Assembly (NCBI GenBank): GCA_035550975.1
Contig: DASZOC010000012.1
Coordinates: 1-60,305, forward strand
Length of the DNA: 60,305 bases
Origin: DASZOC01 sp035550975
GTDB taxonomy: Bacteria > Actinomycetota > CADDZG01 > WHSQ01
Direction of reading: 5' to 3'
In this document: positions 43,316 through 51,674 of the stretch, piece after piece
Numbering within the stretch: the first letter of the stretch is position 1
Layout: the number at the start of each line of letters is the position of its first letter
The notes under the pieces: model-generated
What the model saw: only the letters and a program-made list of their open reading frames with translations
The model's database searches: none
Told to the model about the DNA's origin: nothing
Made by a program: the position numbers and the translations under genes

Positions 43316-44296
43316 ATGAAAGACATCGGCATCGTCGGGATGCCTTATTCCGGTAAGTCCACGCTGTTCACCGCGCTCACGCGCAGTGGCGGCGCGGGTG
43401 GCCGCTCGAACCAGGCAGTCGTCGAGGTCCCGGACCCGCGCCTCGGCGTCCTGACGGAGCTCGAGAGGTCGAAGAAGACGGTGGCGGCGAAGGTCCGATT
43501 CGTCGACGTGCCGGGCGGGCTGACGGCGCAGGGGATCGCGGAGTTCCGCCAGACCGACGCGTTGTGCATGGTCGTCCGCGCCTTCGGACCCGATGCGGAG
43601 CCGGTCTCGGAGCTCGGCTCTCTCGAGGCCGAGATGATCCTGGCCGATCTCGCGAACGTCGAGAGCGGGCTCGAGAAGGCGAAGAAGAAGCTGCGGGGTG
43701 ACAAAGCCGCGCAGGCGGAGATCGATGTGCTCGAGCTCGCGCACAAGACGCTCGACTCCGAGCGCCCGCTGCGCGATGCCGGCCTCGACGACGAACAACG
43801 CAAGGTCCTGCGTGGCTTCGCCCCGCTCACGCTGAAGCCGTGGATCGTCGTCGCGAACGTCGAAGAGGGGGCGGGCGTCCCGGACCGGTTGCCCGAGGGT
43901 GCTCTGGCGATCAGCGCCTCGCTCGAAGCCGAGGTCGCGGGGATGCAACCGGACGAGGCGGCCGAGCTTTTGACCGGCTTCGGCGTCGAGAAGCCTGGGC
44001 TCGATCAAGGCATCGGCGCTTGTTACCGCGCGCTCGACCTCATCACGTTCCTGACGACCGGAGAAGACGAGACCCGCGCCTGGGAGGTGCGGCGGGGCGC
44101 GAAGGCGCCCGAGGCCGCAGGTGTGATCCATTCCGATCTCGAACGCGGCTTCATCCGCGCCGAGGTCATCGCGTTCGATGCTCTCGTGGAAGCCGGCGGA
44201 TACGACCAGGCGAAAGCCGCGGGGCTACTACGCGTCGAAGGCAAGGACTACGTGGTGCAAGAGGGCGACATCCTGAACATCCGCTTCGCCGTCTAG
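43316..44296 (+). CDS. YchF/DUF933-like P-loop NTPase with TGS domain
   Basis: This 326-residue protein has a P-loop GMPYSGKSTLF, a G3-like VDVPGG, a G4 position NVEE (NxxE as in ATP-preferring YchF rather than NKxD), a central coiled-coil (SGLEKAKKKLRGDKAAQAEI) and a C-terminal TGS/DUF933 domain (VIHSDLERGFIRAEVIAFDALVEAGGY). It is shorter than canonical YchF (about 363) and diverged in the P-loop (YSG for NVG), so it may be a paralogue. YchF/OLA1 proteins bind ribosomes and affect stress responses. Confidence 0.85.
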   Translation: MKDIGIVGMPYSGKSTLFTALTRSGGAGGRSNQAVVEVPDPRLGVLTELERSKKTVAAKVRFVDVPGGLTAQGIAEFRQTDALCMVVRAFGPDAEPVSELGSLEAEMILADLANVESGLEKAKKKLRGDKAAQAEIDVLELAHKTLDSERPLRDAGLDDEQRKVLRGFAPLTLKPWIVVANVEEGAGVPDRLPEGALAISASLEAEVAGMQPDEAAELLTGFGVEKPGLDQGIGACYRALDLITFLTTGEDETRAWEVRRGAKAPEAAGVIHSDLERGFIRAEVIAFDALVEAGGYDQAKAAGLLRVEGKDYVVQEGDILNIRFAV

Positions 44297-44312
44297 CTAA
44301 CGGTTGCTCTAG

Positions 44313-44951
44313 CTAAGAAGTGCTGTCCTCGACCGGCTTGTCCTTGCCCGGCAGCACGTCGGACTCGCGCTCCTCCCAGGCGTAGTCGATGTCTTGCTCG
44401 ACGTTGAAGGCGTAGTCGTAGACCATCGACCCGCCGTAGGTGGCTCCGAACGCGACCAGCCCGAAGATCGCAACCGAGAACGCCATCAGCGCGAAGGACG
44501 TGTTGGGCTGGACGTCGATGCTCAACCGGAAGACGATCAACGCGATGACGAGGACCTGCGCTGTCAGCATGATCGCCATGTGCCAGTTCGCGGTGCGCCA
44601 CGCTTGAGTGCCGCGGGGTGTGGACTTCCACCAGTCCCAGAAGCCCGTCAGCGCCGTGGGGATCGACGCGATCGCCCCCGCGATCAGACAAAAGGTCGCG
44701 GCGCGATAAAGATCGGATGGAACGTCGTAGCTGGTCGCGCGCAGGAGTGGATCGCCGGGGACGATCACGTCGTGGTACTCCGTCGGGCCCATCACCCACG
44801 AGATGAAGTCGAACGCGGCGGCGAGGGTGTACGCGCCGATCGGCACGTCCGTGAGCGGAGGGTGGAACGGCTTGCCGGCCCATCCGCGCAACCCCTTGAA
44901 CTTGCGGCCCTTGAGCGTGATGCCCGGCTTGATCGAGAAGTATCTGCCCAC
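44313..44951 (-). CDS. DUF2231-type membrane protein
   Basis: This ~212-residue protein begins VGRYFSIKPGITLKGRKFKG, then contains GKPFHPPLTDVPIGAYTLAAAFD, the DUF2231 signature with the membrane-proximal histidine, and about four hydrophobic helices. The strand carries AAGGAGGA directly before GTGGTG, so the second GTG (44951) is the better start, although 44954 is possible. The preceding gamma-glutamyltransferase ends 16 nt upstream, so the two are probably co-transcribed. Function unknown; DUF2231 proteins are often linked to redox membrane proteins. Confidence 0.8.
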   Translation of the reverse strand: MGRYFSIKPGITLKGRKFKGLRGWAGKPFHPPLTDVPIGAYTLAAAFDFISWVMGPTEYHDVIVPGDPLLRATSYDVPSDLYRAATFCLIAGAIASIPTALTGFWDWWKSTPRGTQAWRTANWHMAIMLTAQVLVIALIVFRLSIDVQPNTSFALMAFSVAIFGLVAFGATYGGSMVYDYAFNVEQDIDYAWEERESDVLPGKDKPVEDSTS

Positions 44952-44967
44952 CACTCCTCCTTGGTCG

Positions 44968-46470
44968 TCAGACCAGTGCAGAGCCCCCGGACCGGCGAGG
45001 ATCGAAGGCTGCATCGACCTTACCGTCGGACGTGACTGACGCGGCTTGGACGGCGCCGAAATACATGTGGATCTCGTCGTAGTGGCGAGGCGTGTAGCCG
45101 AGGTGCGCACCCGGCAGATCGAGCTCGTAGCAGAGGAGCTCGCCGTCACGCCGCGGGTCGAGATGGGCGCGGGGGGCCGCGACCGCATCCGCCAGAGACT
45201 CTCCGTCGACCGCGATACGGAGGAACGTCTGCACGATCGCGCTGACGATTCGATCCGCGCCGGGAGAACCGAGCGCGACCGTCTGGTCCGGCCCCGATGC
45301 GATCGTCGGGGACATGTTCGAGTGGCAGCGCGACCCCGGCGGGAGCCGGTGCACCCCCAGGGGATTCAGCTCTTCCTCGCCGAGGGTGTTGTTCAGAGCC
45401 ATTCCGTGGACGACCAGGCCGGACCCGTACCCGTTCGACGCGGTGATCGAGCACGCATAGCCATCCCGATCCGCGGCCGACGCATGCGTCGTCGACGGCG
45501 ATCGCATCGCCCTCGACTTCGCACGCAACGTCTCTAGCGCTTCCTCGAAGGCGGAGGCGATCGCCCCCGGATCCTGATAGCGCTCGAGGCGGTACCCGAC
45601 GGCGGCGCGCTGTGCTTCGACGATGGCGCGCAGGCGCTCCAGTGGGTCGTCGAGCTTCGCCTCGTCGAGGAGCGCCAGCATGTGCACCAACACCGCGCCG
45701 CCAACCGACGGCGGAGGATTCGACTCGATCTTCCACCCGAACGCTTGCGTCGAGATGGGCGCGCGGATCTCGGCGGTGTATTGCTCGAGGTCGTCGAGCG
45801 TGATCAGCCCATCCCCATCGGCGAGCGCGTCGGCGAGCTCGCGCGCCAGCTCGCCGCGGTAGAAGGCATCGGGCCCTTGTTCGGCAACGACCTCGAGCGC
45901 CTCCGCCAGCTCCGGCTGCGTCAGCGCGGCGCCTTCGACGAGCGGCCGGCCACCGTCGTCGGAGAAGAGAGCTCGCGCTTCTTCGAACTTCGACCAGATC
46001 GCGTCCCACGTGACCGACAGGTAGTAGGCGGAGGTCTTCGGGAACGCGACTCCTTCGCGGGCCGCTCCGATCGCATCTTCGAACAGCGCCGGCCATTCGA
46101 TCTTGCCGTGACGCTCCCACACGGTGTGCGCCGCGGCGAGGATCCCCGGCACGCCGACCGAGCCCGCTCCGATCCCGGTGTACATCCCGTTCGAATAGTC
46201 GAGGTAGGTGCGTTCTATCGCCTGGCCCGGAGTGGTCGGGGGGTTCAACGGCATCGTGTTGTTGCCGTCGACGACCTCGACGCCGCCGTCGGGAGTCCTG
46301 ACCGCGATGAAGCCGGACCCACCTATGGAAACGAAGAACGGTTCCGCGACCCACGCCATGATGCAGCTCGCGATGCAGGCGTCTACCGCGTTACCTCCCT
46401 GGCGCGCCACGTTCGCACCGGCTTGCGCGCCGAGTTGATTGCCTGCCGCTATCCCCAGCCGCGCGTCCAC
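44968..46470 (-). CDS. Gamma-glutamyltransferase family protein
   Basis: This 500-residue Ntn-hydrolase has the precursor layout of GGT: GGNAVDACIASCIMAWVAEP near the N-terminus and the autocatalytic Thr in PSTTHASAADRDG, which would start the small subunit. The glycine-rich loop NNTLGEEELNP and SNMSPTI are also present. It would transfer or hydrolyse gamma-glutamyl groups, or act as a cephalosporin acylase-like enzyme. Unlike typical GGTs it has no signal peptide, so it may be cytoplasmic. It starts with GTG 46470. Confidence 0.88.
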   Translation of the reverse strand: MDARLGIAAGNQLGAQAGANVARQGGNAVDACIASCIMAWVAEPFFVSIGGSGFIAVRTPDGGVEVVDGNNTMPLNPPTTPGQAIERTYLDYSNGMYTGIGAGSVGVPGILAAAHTVWERHGKIEWPALFEDAIGAAREGVAFPKTSAYYLSVTWDAIWSKFEEARALFSDDGGRPLVEGAALTQPELAEALEVVAEQGPDAFYRGELARELADALADGDGLITLDDLEQYTAEIRAPISTQAFGWKIESNPPPSVGGAVLVHMLALLDEAKLDDPLERLRAIVEAQRAAVGYRLERYQDPGAIASAFEEALETLRAKSRAMRSPSTTHASAADRDGYACSITASNGYGSGLVVHGMALNNTLGEEELNPLGVHRLPPGSRCHSNMSPTIASGPDQTVALGSPGADRIVSAIVQTFLRIAVDGESLADAVAAPRAHLDPRRDGELLCYELDLPGAHLGYTPRHYDEIHMYFGAVQAASVTSDGKVDAAFDPRRSGGSALV

Positions 46471-46522
46471 CCGTCGAGCGTAACCCTGCGTACCGCAGGG
46501 CGACTTCTACACTGCGGCGGAT

Positions 46523-46978
46523 ATGGCACGACCCAAGAAGAGATACACGATCCGGGACTCACAGCTTTCGGCGGCTCCCGCAGAGATGGTGATGCGGAGG
46601 GTCCTGTCGCCGCGGGAGTGGTCGCAATGGCAGTCGGAGATCCTTCGCATCGACGGGCCCGAGGTAATCCGCGAGGGTGACCAGGTGACCGGTGACGCGA
46701 AGCTGCTCGGTTTCGAGGTGCAGGGGCGGAGCGACGCCAAGCAGGTCACCGACGAGGTGTTCGTCGAAGACGTCATCGTCGGCGTCCGCATGGTCGTCAC
46801 CTACGAGGTGCGGGCGGTCAGCGGCGGCACGATGATCACCCGGACGCTCGAAGCGAACCTGCCGACGGGAGTTGCGGGTCGACTACTGTCGTCGCTGTTG
46901 GGGATGAGGCTACGGCGTATGCAGACCCGTCTGCTCCGCGACCTCAGTGCTCAGGCGGAGGCCGACGCCTCCGGTTGA
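46523..46978 (+). CDS. SRPBCC (START-like) domain protein
   Basis: This 151-residue protein has the helix-grip pattern: a first strand followed by SAAPAEMVMRRVLSPREWSQW, then alternating strands ending in a long C-terminal helix (AGRLLSSLLGMRLRRMQTRLLRDL). Such proteins bind hydrophobic ligands or act as cyclases; no specific role is visible. Its 3' end overlaps the convergent CBS gene by 28 bp. It is divergent from the gamma-glutamyltransferase gene. Confidence 0.8.
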   Translation: MARPKKRYTIRDSQLSAAPAEMVMRRVLSPREWSQWQSEILRIDGPEVIREGDQVTGDAKLLGFEVQGRSDAKQVTDEVFVEDVIVGVRMVVTYEVRAVSGGTMITRTLEANLPTGVAGRLLSSLLGMRLRRMQTRLLRDLSAQAEADASG

Positions 46979-47361
46979 ACCATCTCGGCCATCGAGTCCA
47001 TCAGGTCGCGCAAGCTGACGATCCCGACAGGTTCGTCCATATCCATCACGAGGAGGTGACGGAACCCGCCGTCGGTCATCGTCTTGACCGCCTTCAGCAG
47101 GTCCCACCCGGATTCGCCGCTGACGACCTCGCGCGTCATGACCTCGGCAACGCTCGTCTCGTCGATGTTCTGGTCGTGAGCGATCGCATGCAGAAGGTCG
47201 CGCTCGGTGATGATGCCCGCGACCTTCTCTTTCTCGATCGCGACAGCGCATCCGACGTTGCGTTGCGACATCGCTTTGGCGACCCGCCGCAGCGAGCTCT
47301 TCGGGTCGATCGTCAACAGATGCCGCACCGCGACGTCTCTAAGCAGTCTCATGAGGGCCAC
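46951..47361 (-). CDS. Tandem CBS-domain protein
   Basis: This 136-residue protein consists of two CBS motifs: VRHLLTIDPKSSLRRVAKAMSQRNVGCAVAIEKEKVAGIITERDLL and VMTREVVSGESGWDLLKAVKTMTDGGFRHLLV. The pair forms an adenine-nucleotide-binding Bateman module, here without any attached enzyme. It probably senses energy state and acts on a partner protein. Start may be 47361 or the ATG at 47352. It overlaps the SRPBCC gene by 28 bp at the 3' end. Confidence 0.92.
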   Translation of the reverse strand: MALMRLLRDVAVRHLLTIDPKSSLRRVAKAMSQRNVGCAVAIEKEKVAGIITERDLLHAIAHDQNIDETSVAEVMTREVVSGESGWDLLKAVKTMTDGGFRHLLVMDMDEPVGIVSLRDLMDSMAEMVQPEASASA

Positions 47362-47496
47362 ATACTGGCCTACCTGGCGGGGCCGGGCAAGTCCGCTCGT
47401 GATACCGGCGGCGCTCTTTTTCCCCGCGATCGCCTCGCAAGACGGGGGGCTTTATGTGCAGAAAGAACGCTCGGGGGGCCGGGTAGCGTGAGGGGC

Positions 47497-48246
47497 ATGA
47501 TCGTCGGCGCTCATGTGCCCGGCGCGGATCCTCTCGCCGAAGGGGCTTCCGTGGGGGCCGAATGTATACAGATGTTCGTCGGTCCGCCCCAGTCGTGGAA
47601 GAAGCCTCCGCCGCGCGACGACGCCGATCTGCTGAAGGCCGCCGACATCCCGATCTACGTCCACGCGCCGTATCTGATCAACGTCGCGTCACCGAACAAC
47701 CGCGTGCGCATCCCGTCGCGCAAGATCCTCGCGAACACGGTCGAGATGGCTGCGACGGTCGGCGCTGCTGCCGTCATCGTTCACGCCGGCCACGCCGAGG
47801 ACGGCGTAGAGCGGGGCTTCATCCGCTGGTACAAGGTGTTCGAGGAGAGCGAGTTCGATGTCCCGATCCTGATCGAGAACACCGCGGGCGGCGAGAACGC
47901 GATGGGCCGGCACGTCGACGTCTTGGCGCGGCTGTGGGAACAGCTCGACGATTTCGACGTCGGCTTTTGCTTCGACACGTGCCATGCGCATGCGGCCGGC
48001 GAGGATCTGAGCGATGTCGTCGACCGGGTGCTCGAGGCCACCGGACGTATCGACCTCGTTCACGCCAATAGCTCGCGGGACGCGGCCGGGACCGGTGCCG
48101 ACCGCCACGCCAACTTCGACGGCGGCAAGATCGACATCGAGGCCATCAGTGCGATGGTCAAAGCCGCGGGAGCACCGGCAGTGATCTGCGAGACCCCGTG
48201 GCCGGGGATCGCCGACGACATCGAGTGGCTGCGCCGGCGGCTCTAG
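47497..48246 (+). CDS. nfo: Endonuclease IV (AP endonuclease)
   Basis: This 249-residue TIM-barrel protein carries the tri-zinc ligands: VHAPYLIN, VHAGH, LIENTAGG, CFDTCHAHA, VHANSS, DRHANFDGG and ICETPW. It nicks DNA 5' of abasic sites in base excision repair. ATG 47497 gives the natural N-terminus MIVGAHVP; longer frames are rejected because they overlap the CBS gene and are Arg-rich. It is slightly shorter than E. coli Nfo (285). Confidence 0.92.
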   Translation: MIVGAHVPGADPLAEGASVGAECIQMFVGPPQSWKKPPPRDDADLLKAADIPIYVHAPYLINVASPNNRVRIPSRKILANTVEMAATVGAAAVIVHAGHAEDGVERGFIRWYKVFEESEFDVPILIENTAGGENAMGRHVDVLARLWEQLDDFDVGFCFDTCHAHAAGEDLSDVVDRVLEATGRIDLVHANSSRDAAGTGADRHANFDGGKIDIEAISAMVKAAGAPAVICETPWPGIADDIEWLRRRL

Positions 48247-48256
48247 GAGATCGTCC

Positions 48257-48727
48257 TCAGGAAGCGAGCGATTCCTTCAGCGCATCTACGTGACCCTTGA
48301 CCTTGACGCCGTAGATCGCATCCTGGATACGACCGTGTTCGTCGATCACGAACGTCGAACGTTTGATCTTGATCGGGATGCCCTCGAACTCGCCCGGCTT
48401 CTCCGCCACCGCGCCGTAGCTCTCTGCCACCTCGAGGTCGGAGTCGATCAGCAACGGGAACTTCAGCGAGTATTTCGTGGCGAAGCGCCGGTGCGACTCT
48501 GCCCCCTGTGGGCTCACCCCCAACACCTCGGTGTTGGCGGCGCGGAAGATCTCGTAGTTGTCCCTGAAGTCGCACGATTCGGCCGTGCATCCCGGCGTGT
48601 CGTCGGCGGGATAGAAGTAGAGGATCACCTTTCTGCCCCTGAGGTCCGCAAGCCGCCACGTCTTCCCGTCGTGGTCCGCGAGCTCGAAATCCGGGGCCGC
48701 GTCGCCGCGTCTCAGCTTCATCGTCAT
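48257..48727 (-). CDS. bcp: Peroxiredoxin, BCP/PrxQ type
   Basis: This 156-residue thioredoxin-fold protein has the peroxidatic Cys in DDTPGCTAESCDFRD, with a second Cys five residues on, the position of the resolving Cys in BCP/PrxQ. It reduces peroxides at the expense of thiols in the cytoplasm. ATG 48727 has GGAGGGAAACGAC upstream. It overlaps the DUF2017 gene (ATGA), so clpS-DUF2017-bcp form one operon. Confidence 0.94.
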   Translation of the reverse strand: MTMKLRRGDAAPDFELADHDGKTWRLADLRGRKVILYFYPADDTPGCTAESCDFRDNYEIFRAANTEVLGVSPQGAESHRRFATKYSLKFPLLIDSDLEVAESYGAVAEKPGEFEGIPIKIKRSTFVIDEHGRIQDAIYGVKVKGHVDALKESLAS

Positions 48728-49215
48728 GTCGTTTCCCTCCTCGTGAGGATCTCCAGCAACGATTCCTGTATCCAGCCGAGCCAGTGCAGCACCGCCATGC
48801 TTCCTGCCGACGCGTCTGCCGGATCGAGCTCTCGAGACATCTTCTCCTCGTCCACGTCGAGGCGTGTACCAAGCGCCAGGCGCATATCCGTCAGCGCTCG
48901 CAGCCATGCCTCGAGGTCGTCGCGCGGGATCACGACCTCTTCGTCATGTGCCTCGCGACCGTCCAGCGCCCGCGCGACCTTGTCGAGGTCGGCCCTCTTG
49001 CCGGAGCTCAGCTCGTTCCCGATCAGTTCCTTGAAGGCGGCTGCCTCTGCGGGGTCTTCGTAGGCGGCCGGGAACAACCGCGCAACGGCAGGATCCGTGG
49101 GAACCGGTTCGTCGAGCAACTCGCTCATCTCTTCGACGAGTTGCCGCAGCAACGATCCCTCGTGACCCTCGAACGACAGGGCCGCGCCGCCATCGCGCGC
49201 GGCGAACGTCGCCAT
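48724..49215 (-). CDS. DUF2017-family protein
   Basis: This 163-residue protein, starting MATFAARDGGAALSF, is the type that regularly follows clpS in actinobacteria: an N-terminal strand region, a long helical middle (SLLRQLVEEMSELLD, DPAEAAAFKELIGNEL) and a C-terminal helix with VLHWLGWIQESLLEIL. Function is unknown; the conserved clpS linkage suggests a role in Clp protease substrate selection. Its start overlaps the clpS stop (TGATG) and its stop overlaps bcp. Confidence 0.88.
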   Translation of the reverse strand: MATFAARDGGAALSFEGHEGSLLRQLVEEMSELLDEPVPTDPAVARLFPAAYEDPAEAAAFKELIGNELSSGKRADLDKVARALDGREAHDEEVVIPRDDLEAWLRALTDMRLALGTRLDVDEEKMSRELDPADASAGSMAVLHWLGWIQESLLEILTRRETT

Positions 49216-49511
49216 CAGTCGCTCTTCGTGATCGTCGCCCACAACCCGTGAGCATGGAGCCGGAAGCAGTCGAGCTCTGCCTTCTCGCGCGCTCCGCTCG
49301 AGACGACCGAGCGGCCCTCGTGATGGACCTCGAGCATCAGCTTCGTTGCTTTCTCGAGCGAGTAGCCGAAGAGCTTCTGGAAGACCCACGTGACGTAGCT
49401 CATGAGGTTCACGGGGTCGTTCCACACGATGACCAACCACGGCCTGCCCGGCTCGGTCTGGTCGTGACCCTCGATCTCCTCGATCCGCCCAGGAGCGACG
49501 GTTGTCTCCAT
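49215..49511 (-). CDS. clpS: ClpS adaptor for ATP-dependent Clp protease
   Basis: This 98-residue protein has the ClpS core: VIVWNDPVNLMSYVTWVF (NDP loop), KLFGYSLEKATKLMLEVHHEGR and AELDCFRLHAHGLWATI. ClpS binds N-degron substrates and passes them to ClpA/ClpC. The start is uncertain: ATG 49511 gives METTVAP; GTG 49517 or TTG 49544 would lengthen it by 2-11 residues. It is divergent from the heavy-metal domain gene. Confidence 0.93.
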   Translation of the reverse strand: METTVAPGRIEEIEGHDQTEPGRPWLVIVWNDPVNLMSYVTWVFQKLFGYSLEKATKLMLEVHHEGRSVVSSGAREKAELDCFRLHAHGLWATITKSD

Positions 49512-49554
49512 CCTCACGAGGTTAGCCTCTGGGTCGGCATCCAACCAAGGAGGG

Positions 49555-49764
49555 ATGGTGCAACAGACGTTTCAGGTACCGGAGGTCTCTTGCGAGCACT
49601 GCAAGAGCTCGATCGAAGGGGCGTTGCAGCCGGTCGAAGGCGTGGCATCTGCGACTGTCGACGTCGAGAGCAAGCTCGTAACGGTCGACTTCGACGATTC
49701 GGTCGTAGGCAAGGACAAGCTGGTGGAAGCGATCAACGCAGCGGGCTACGAAGTAGCGAGCTAG
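49555..49764 (+). CDS. Heavy-metal-associated domain protein (CopZ-like)
   Basis: The 69 residues form one HMA domain (betaalphabetabetaalphabeta) with the metal site VSCEHCKSSI (CxxC) and the ending INAAGYEVAS. It would bind Cu(I) or Zn(II) and pass it to a transporter. Start choice: AAGGAGG lies 1 nt from ATG 49555 and 4 nt from GTG 49558, so the GTG may be used. No copA or cop regulator is next to it. Its stop overlaps the convergent gene by four bases. Confidence 0.92.
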   Translation: MVQQTFQVPEVSCEHCKSSIEGALQPVEGVASATVDVESKLVTVDFDDSVVGKDKLVEAINAAGYEVAS

Positions 49765-51434
49765 GCGACCTCGCTCGGCAACGTGAACCAGCGGAGCGCT
49801 TCGAAATCATCGGTGTAGAGCGCGGCTCGTCCGATCGTTGCGGGTCTGTCTGCGGCGGTGACCAGTAGCTTCTCGGCTTCGGCGAGATACCCCTGGAGGA
49901 CCGACTCCGGGGCGGAGGCGAGGTCGTGCGACCCTCCTGCGTCGTATGACATCGCACCCAACGTGAGCAGGGGCTCCGCGACTCCGGAGCTGTGTGTCCA
50001 CTCTCCCGTCACCGGATGGAAATCGTAGGCGGGGAGCAGGCGCCAGCCCTGGCTCGCTACGAGGTCGACCGCGTCGAGGATGTATTCGAAGACGGTCTCG
50101 GAGATGAAGTAGTTGAAGTTGACCCGCGTCCACCCCGGCTTTATGCCTTCGCACCCGCGGGCGATCTCCCGCTGGAACGCATGTGACGTATCGATGTCGA
50201 TCCCCAAGAGACGGTGCCCGTACGGACCGGCACAGGAACAACCCCCGCGCGACTGGATCCCGAACAAGTCGTTCAGCAACGCGACGATGAAGTTGTGATG
50301 AAGGTAGCGCTCACCGTGCTTGACGACGAACGAGACGATCGACAGACGTTCCGCGTGGAGGTTGCCGAGGATCTCGATGTTCGGGTTTTTCGACCATCTG
50401 TCGATAGTGCGGCGGATGAAGGACGTTTCCCGTTCTCGGATCAGGCCCGTCCCGACGTCTCGCTTCACCTTGAAGACGAGGCCCGCCCGGATCGACTCGA
50501 TGATCGCGGGCGTCCCTCCCTCCTCCCGATGCTCGGAATCCGGGAGGTAGCGGTGTTCGTCGGCGTTCACGTATTCGACCGTCCCTCCACCCGGGACTAC
50601 CGGGACGGTGTTCCTGAACAGGTGCCTCCGGGCGACGAGTACTCCGGGTGTTCCCGGGCCACCGACGAACTTGTGCGGTGAGACGAAGATCGCATCCATG
50701 TATGCGAGCTCGTCGTCGATACCGGGTCCAGGTCCCATCTCGATCTCCACATAGGGAGCAGCCGCGGCCATGTCCCAGAACGACAACGCTCCGTACTGAT
50801 GCAGGAGAACCGAGACGCTCCGGGTGTTCGAGACGATCCCGGTCACGTTCGACGCGCCGGAGAAGCTGCCGATCTTCACGGGCCGCTCTTCGTATGTGAT
50901 CAGCTCCGCCTCGAGGTGACCGAGGTCGATCTGGCCGTCGCGGTCCTCGCGGATCACCACGACGTCGGCTATCGACTCGCGCCACGGAAGCTCGTTCGAA
51001 TGGTGTTCATAGGGCCCGATGAACACGACGGGCCGTTCCGCACGTGGGATCTGCGCCGAGAACGCGTAGCGCCGGTCCAGGTCGTTCGGGATGCGCAGGT
51101 TCATGACGTTGATGAGGCGGTCGATCGCACCGGTCGACCCCGAGCCGCAGAACAACACGACGTGTTCCGGGCCTGCCCCGACACACTCGGCGATGATGGC
51201 GCGAGCCTCTTCCCGGAAGTGCGTCGTCTGTCGCCCTGTGCTGGACGTCTCGGTATGCGTATTCGCGTACAGGGGCAGGACGGTGTCTCTTATGAACTCT
51301 TCGATGAACGTGAGGGCCCTGCCGGACGCGGTGTAGTCCGCGTACGTGACACGCCGCGGACCGAACGGGCCATCGATGAGCTGGTCGTCGCCGATAACCG
51401 AAGACCGGATGCGCTCGAGCAGCGTGAGGTTCAT
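49761..51434 (-). CDS. Class V aminotransferase / cysteine-desulfurase-like enzyme
   Basis: This 557-residue fold-type I PLP protein shows YANTHTETSSTGRQTT near the N-terminus, cofactor His/Asp segments (YEHHSNELPWRES; FWDMAAAAPYV), the Schiff-base lysine in FVSPHKFVGGPGTPGVL, and a Cys-containing GGCSCAGPYGH where desulfurases keep the catalytic loop. It is about 150 residues longer than IscS/SufS types, with an extra C-terminal part. It may be a desulfurase, a selenocysteine lyase-like protein or a lyase. It is divergent from the SAM-riboswitch operon and could supply persulfide to the sulfur carrier there; this link is inference. Confidence 0.8.
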   Translation of the reverse strand: MNLTLLERIRSSVIGDDQLIDGPFGPRRVTYADYTASGRALTFIEEFIRDTVLPLYANTHTETSSTGRQTTHFREEARAIIAECVGAGPEHVVLFCGSGSTGAIDRLINVMNLRIPNDLDRRYAFSAQIPRAERPVVFIGPYEHHSNELPWRESIADVVVIREDRDGQIDLGHLEAELITYEERPVKIGSFSGASNVTGIVSNTRSVSVLLHQYGALSFWDMAAAAPYVEIEMGPGPGIDDELAYMDAIFVSPHKFVGGPGTPGVLVARRHLFRNTVPVVPGGGTVEYVNADEHRYLPDSEHREEGGTPAIIESIRAGLVFKVKRDVGTGLIRERETSFIRRTIDRWSKNPNIEILGNLHAERLSIVSFVVKHGERYLHHNFIVALLNDLFGIQSRGGCSCAGPYGHRLLGIDIDTSHAFQREIARGCEGIKPGWTRVNFNYFISETVFEYILDAVDLVASQGWRLLPAYDFHPVTGEWTHSSGVAEPLLTLGAMSYDAGGSHDLASAPESVLQGYLAEAEKLLVTAADRPATIGRAALYTDDFEALRWFTLPSEVA

Positions 51435-51478
51435 CCGCTAACCATCCCACGGGCGATCACCGCTACCGTCAGTCGGGT

Positions 51479-51507
51479 TTGACAAAACGCGTGCGGAGCT
51501 TCATATT
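51479..51507 (+). promoter_or_regulatory. Promoter of the SAM-riboswitch operon
   Basis: TTGACA at 51479-51484 and CATATT at 51502-51507 are separated by exactly 17 bp. Transcription would begin near 51513, just before the first base of the riboswitch, which supports both calls. Confidence 0.7.
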
Positions 51508-51515
51508 TCCTCCAC

Positions 51516-51630
51516 CTCATCAAGAGGGGTGGAGGGACCAGCCCGTTGAAGCCCCGGCAACCGCCTTCGGTTCTATCGAAGGAAAGGTGCCAAATCTGGC
51601 CCGGCGTCTAGAACGCCCGGGGAAGATGAG
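51516..51630 (+). promoter_or_regulatory. SAM-I (S-box) riboswitch
   Basis: The aptamer shows, in order, P1 strand CTCATC, AAGAGGGGTGGAGGGACC, the core CCCGTTGAAGCCCCGGCAACC, a P3 hairpin (CCTTCGGTTCTATCGAAGG), GGTGCCAAATCTGGC, a P4 hairpin and the closing GAAGATGAG. These are the conserved S-box blocks. SAM-I riboswitches normally turn methionine and sulfur genes off when SAM is high. It ends 44 nt before the start codon of the threonine-synthase-like gene. Confidence 0.93.
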
Positions 51631-51645
51631 CGGCGCTCCGGCGTC

Positions 51646-51664
51646 TCCTCGGGCCGACCGAGGA
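51646..51664 (+). promoter_or_regulatory. Shine-Dalgarno-sequestering hairpin (riboswitch expression platform)
   Basis: TCCTCGG (51646-51652) pairs with CCGAGGA (51658-51664) across GCCGA, hiding most of the GAGGAGGA ribosome binding site that precedes TTG 51675. No T run follows, so control is probably at translation initiation rather than transcription. Confidence 0.65.
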
Positions 51665-51674
51665 GGATCGCAAG

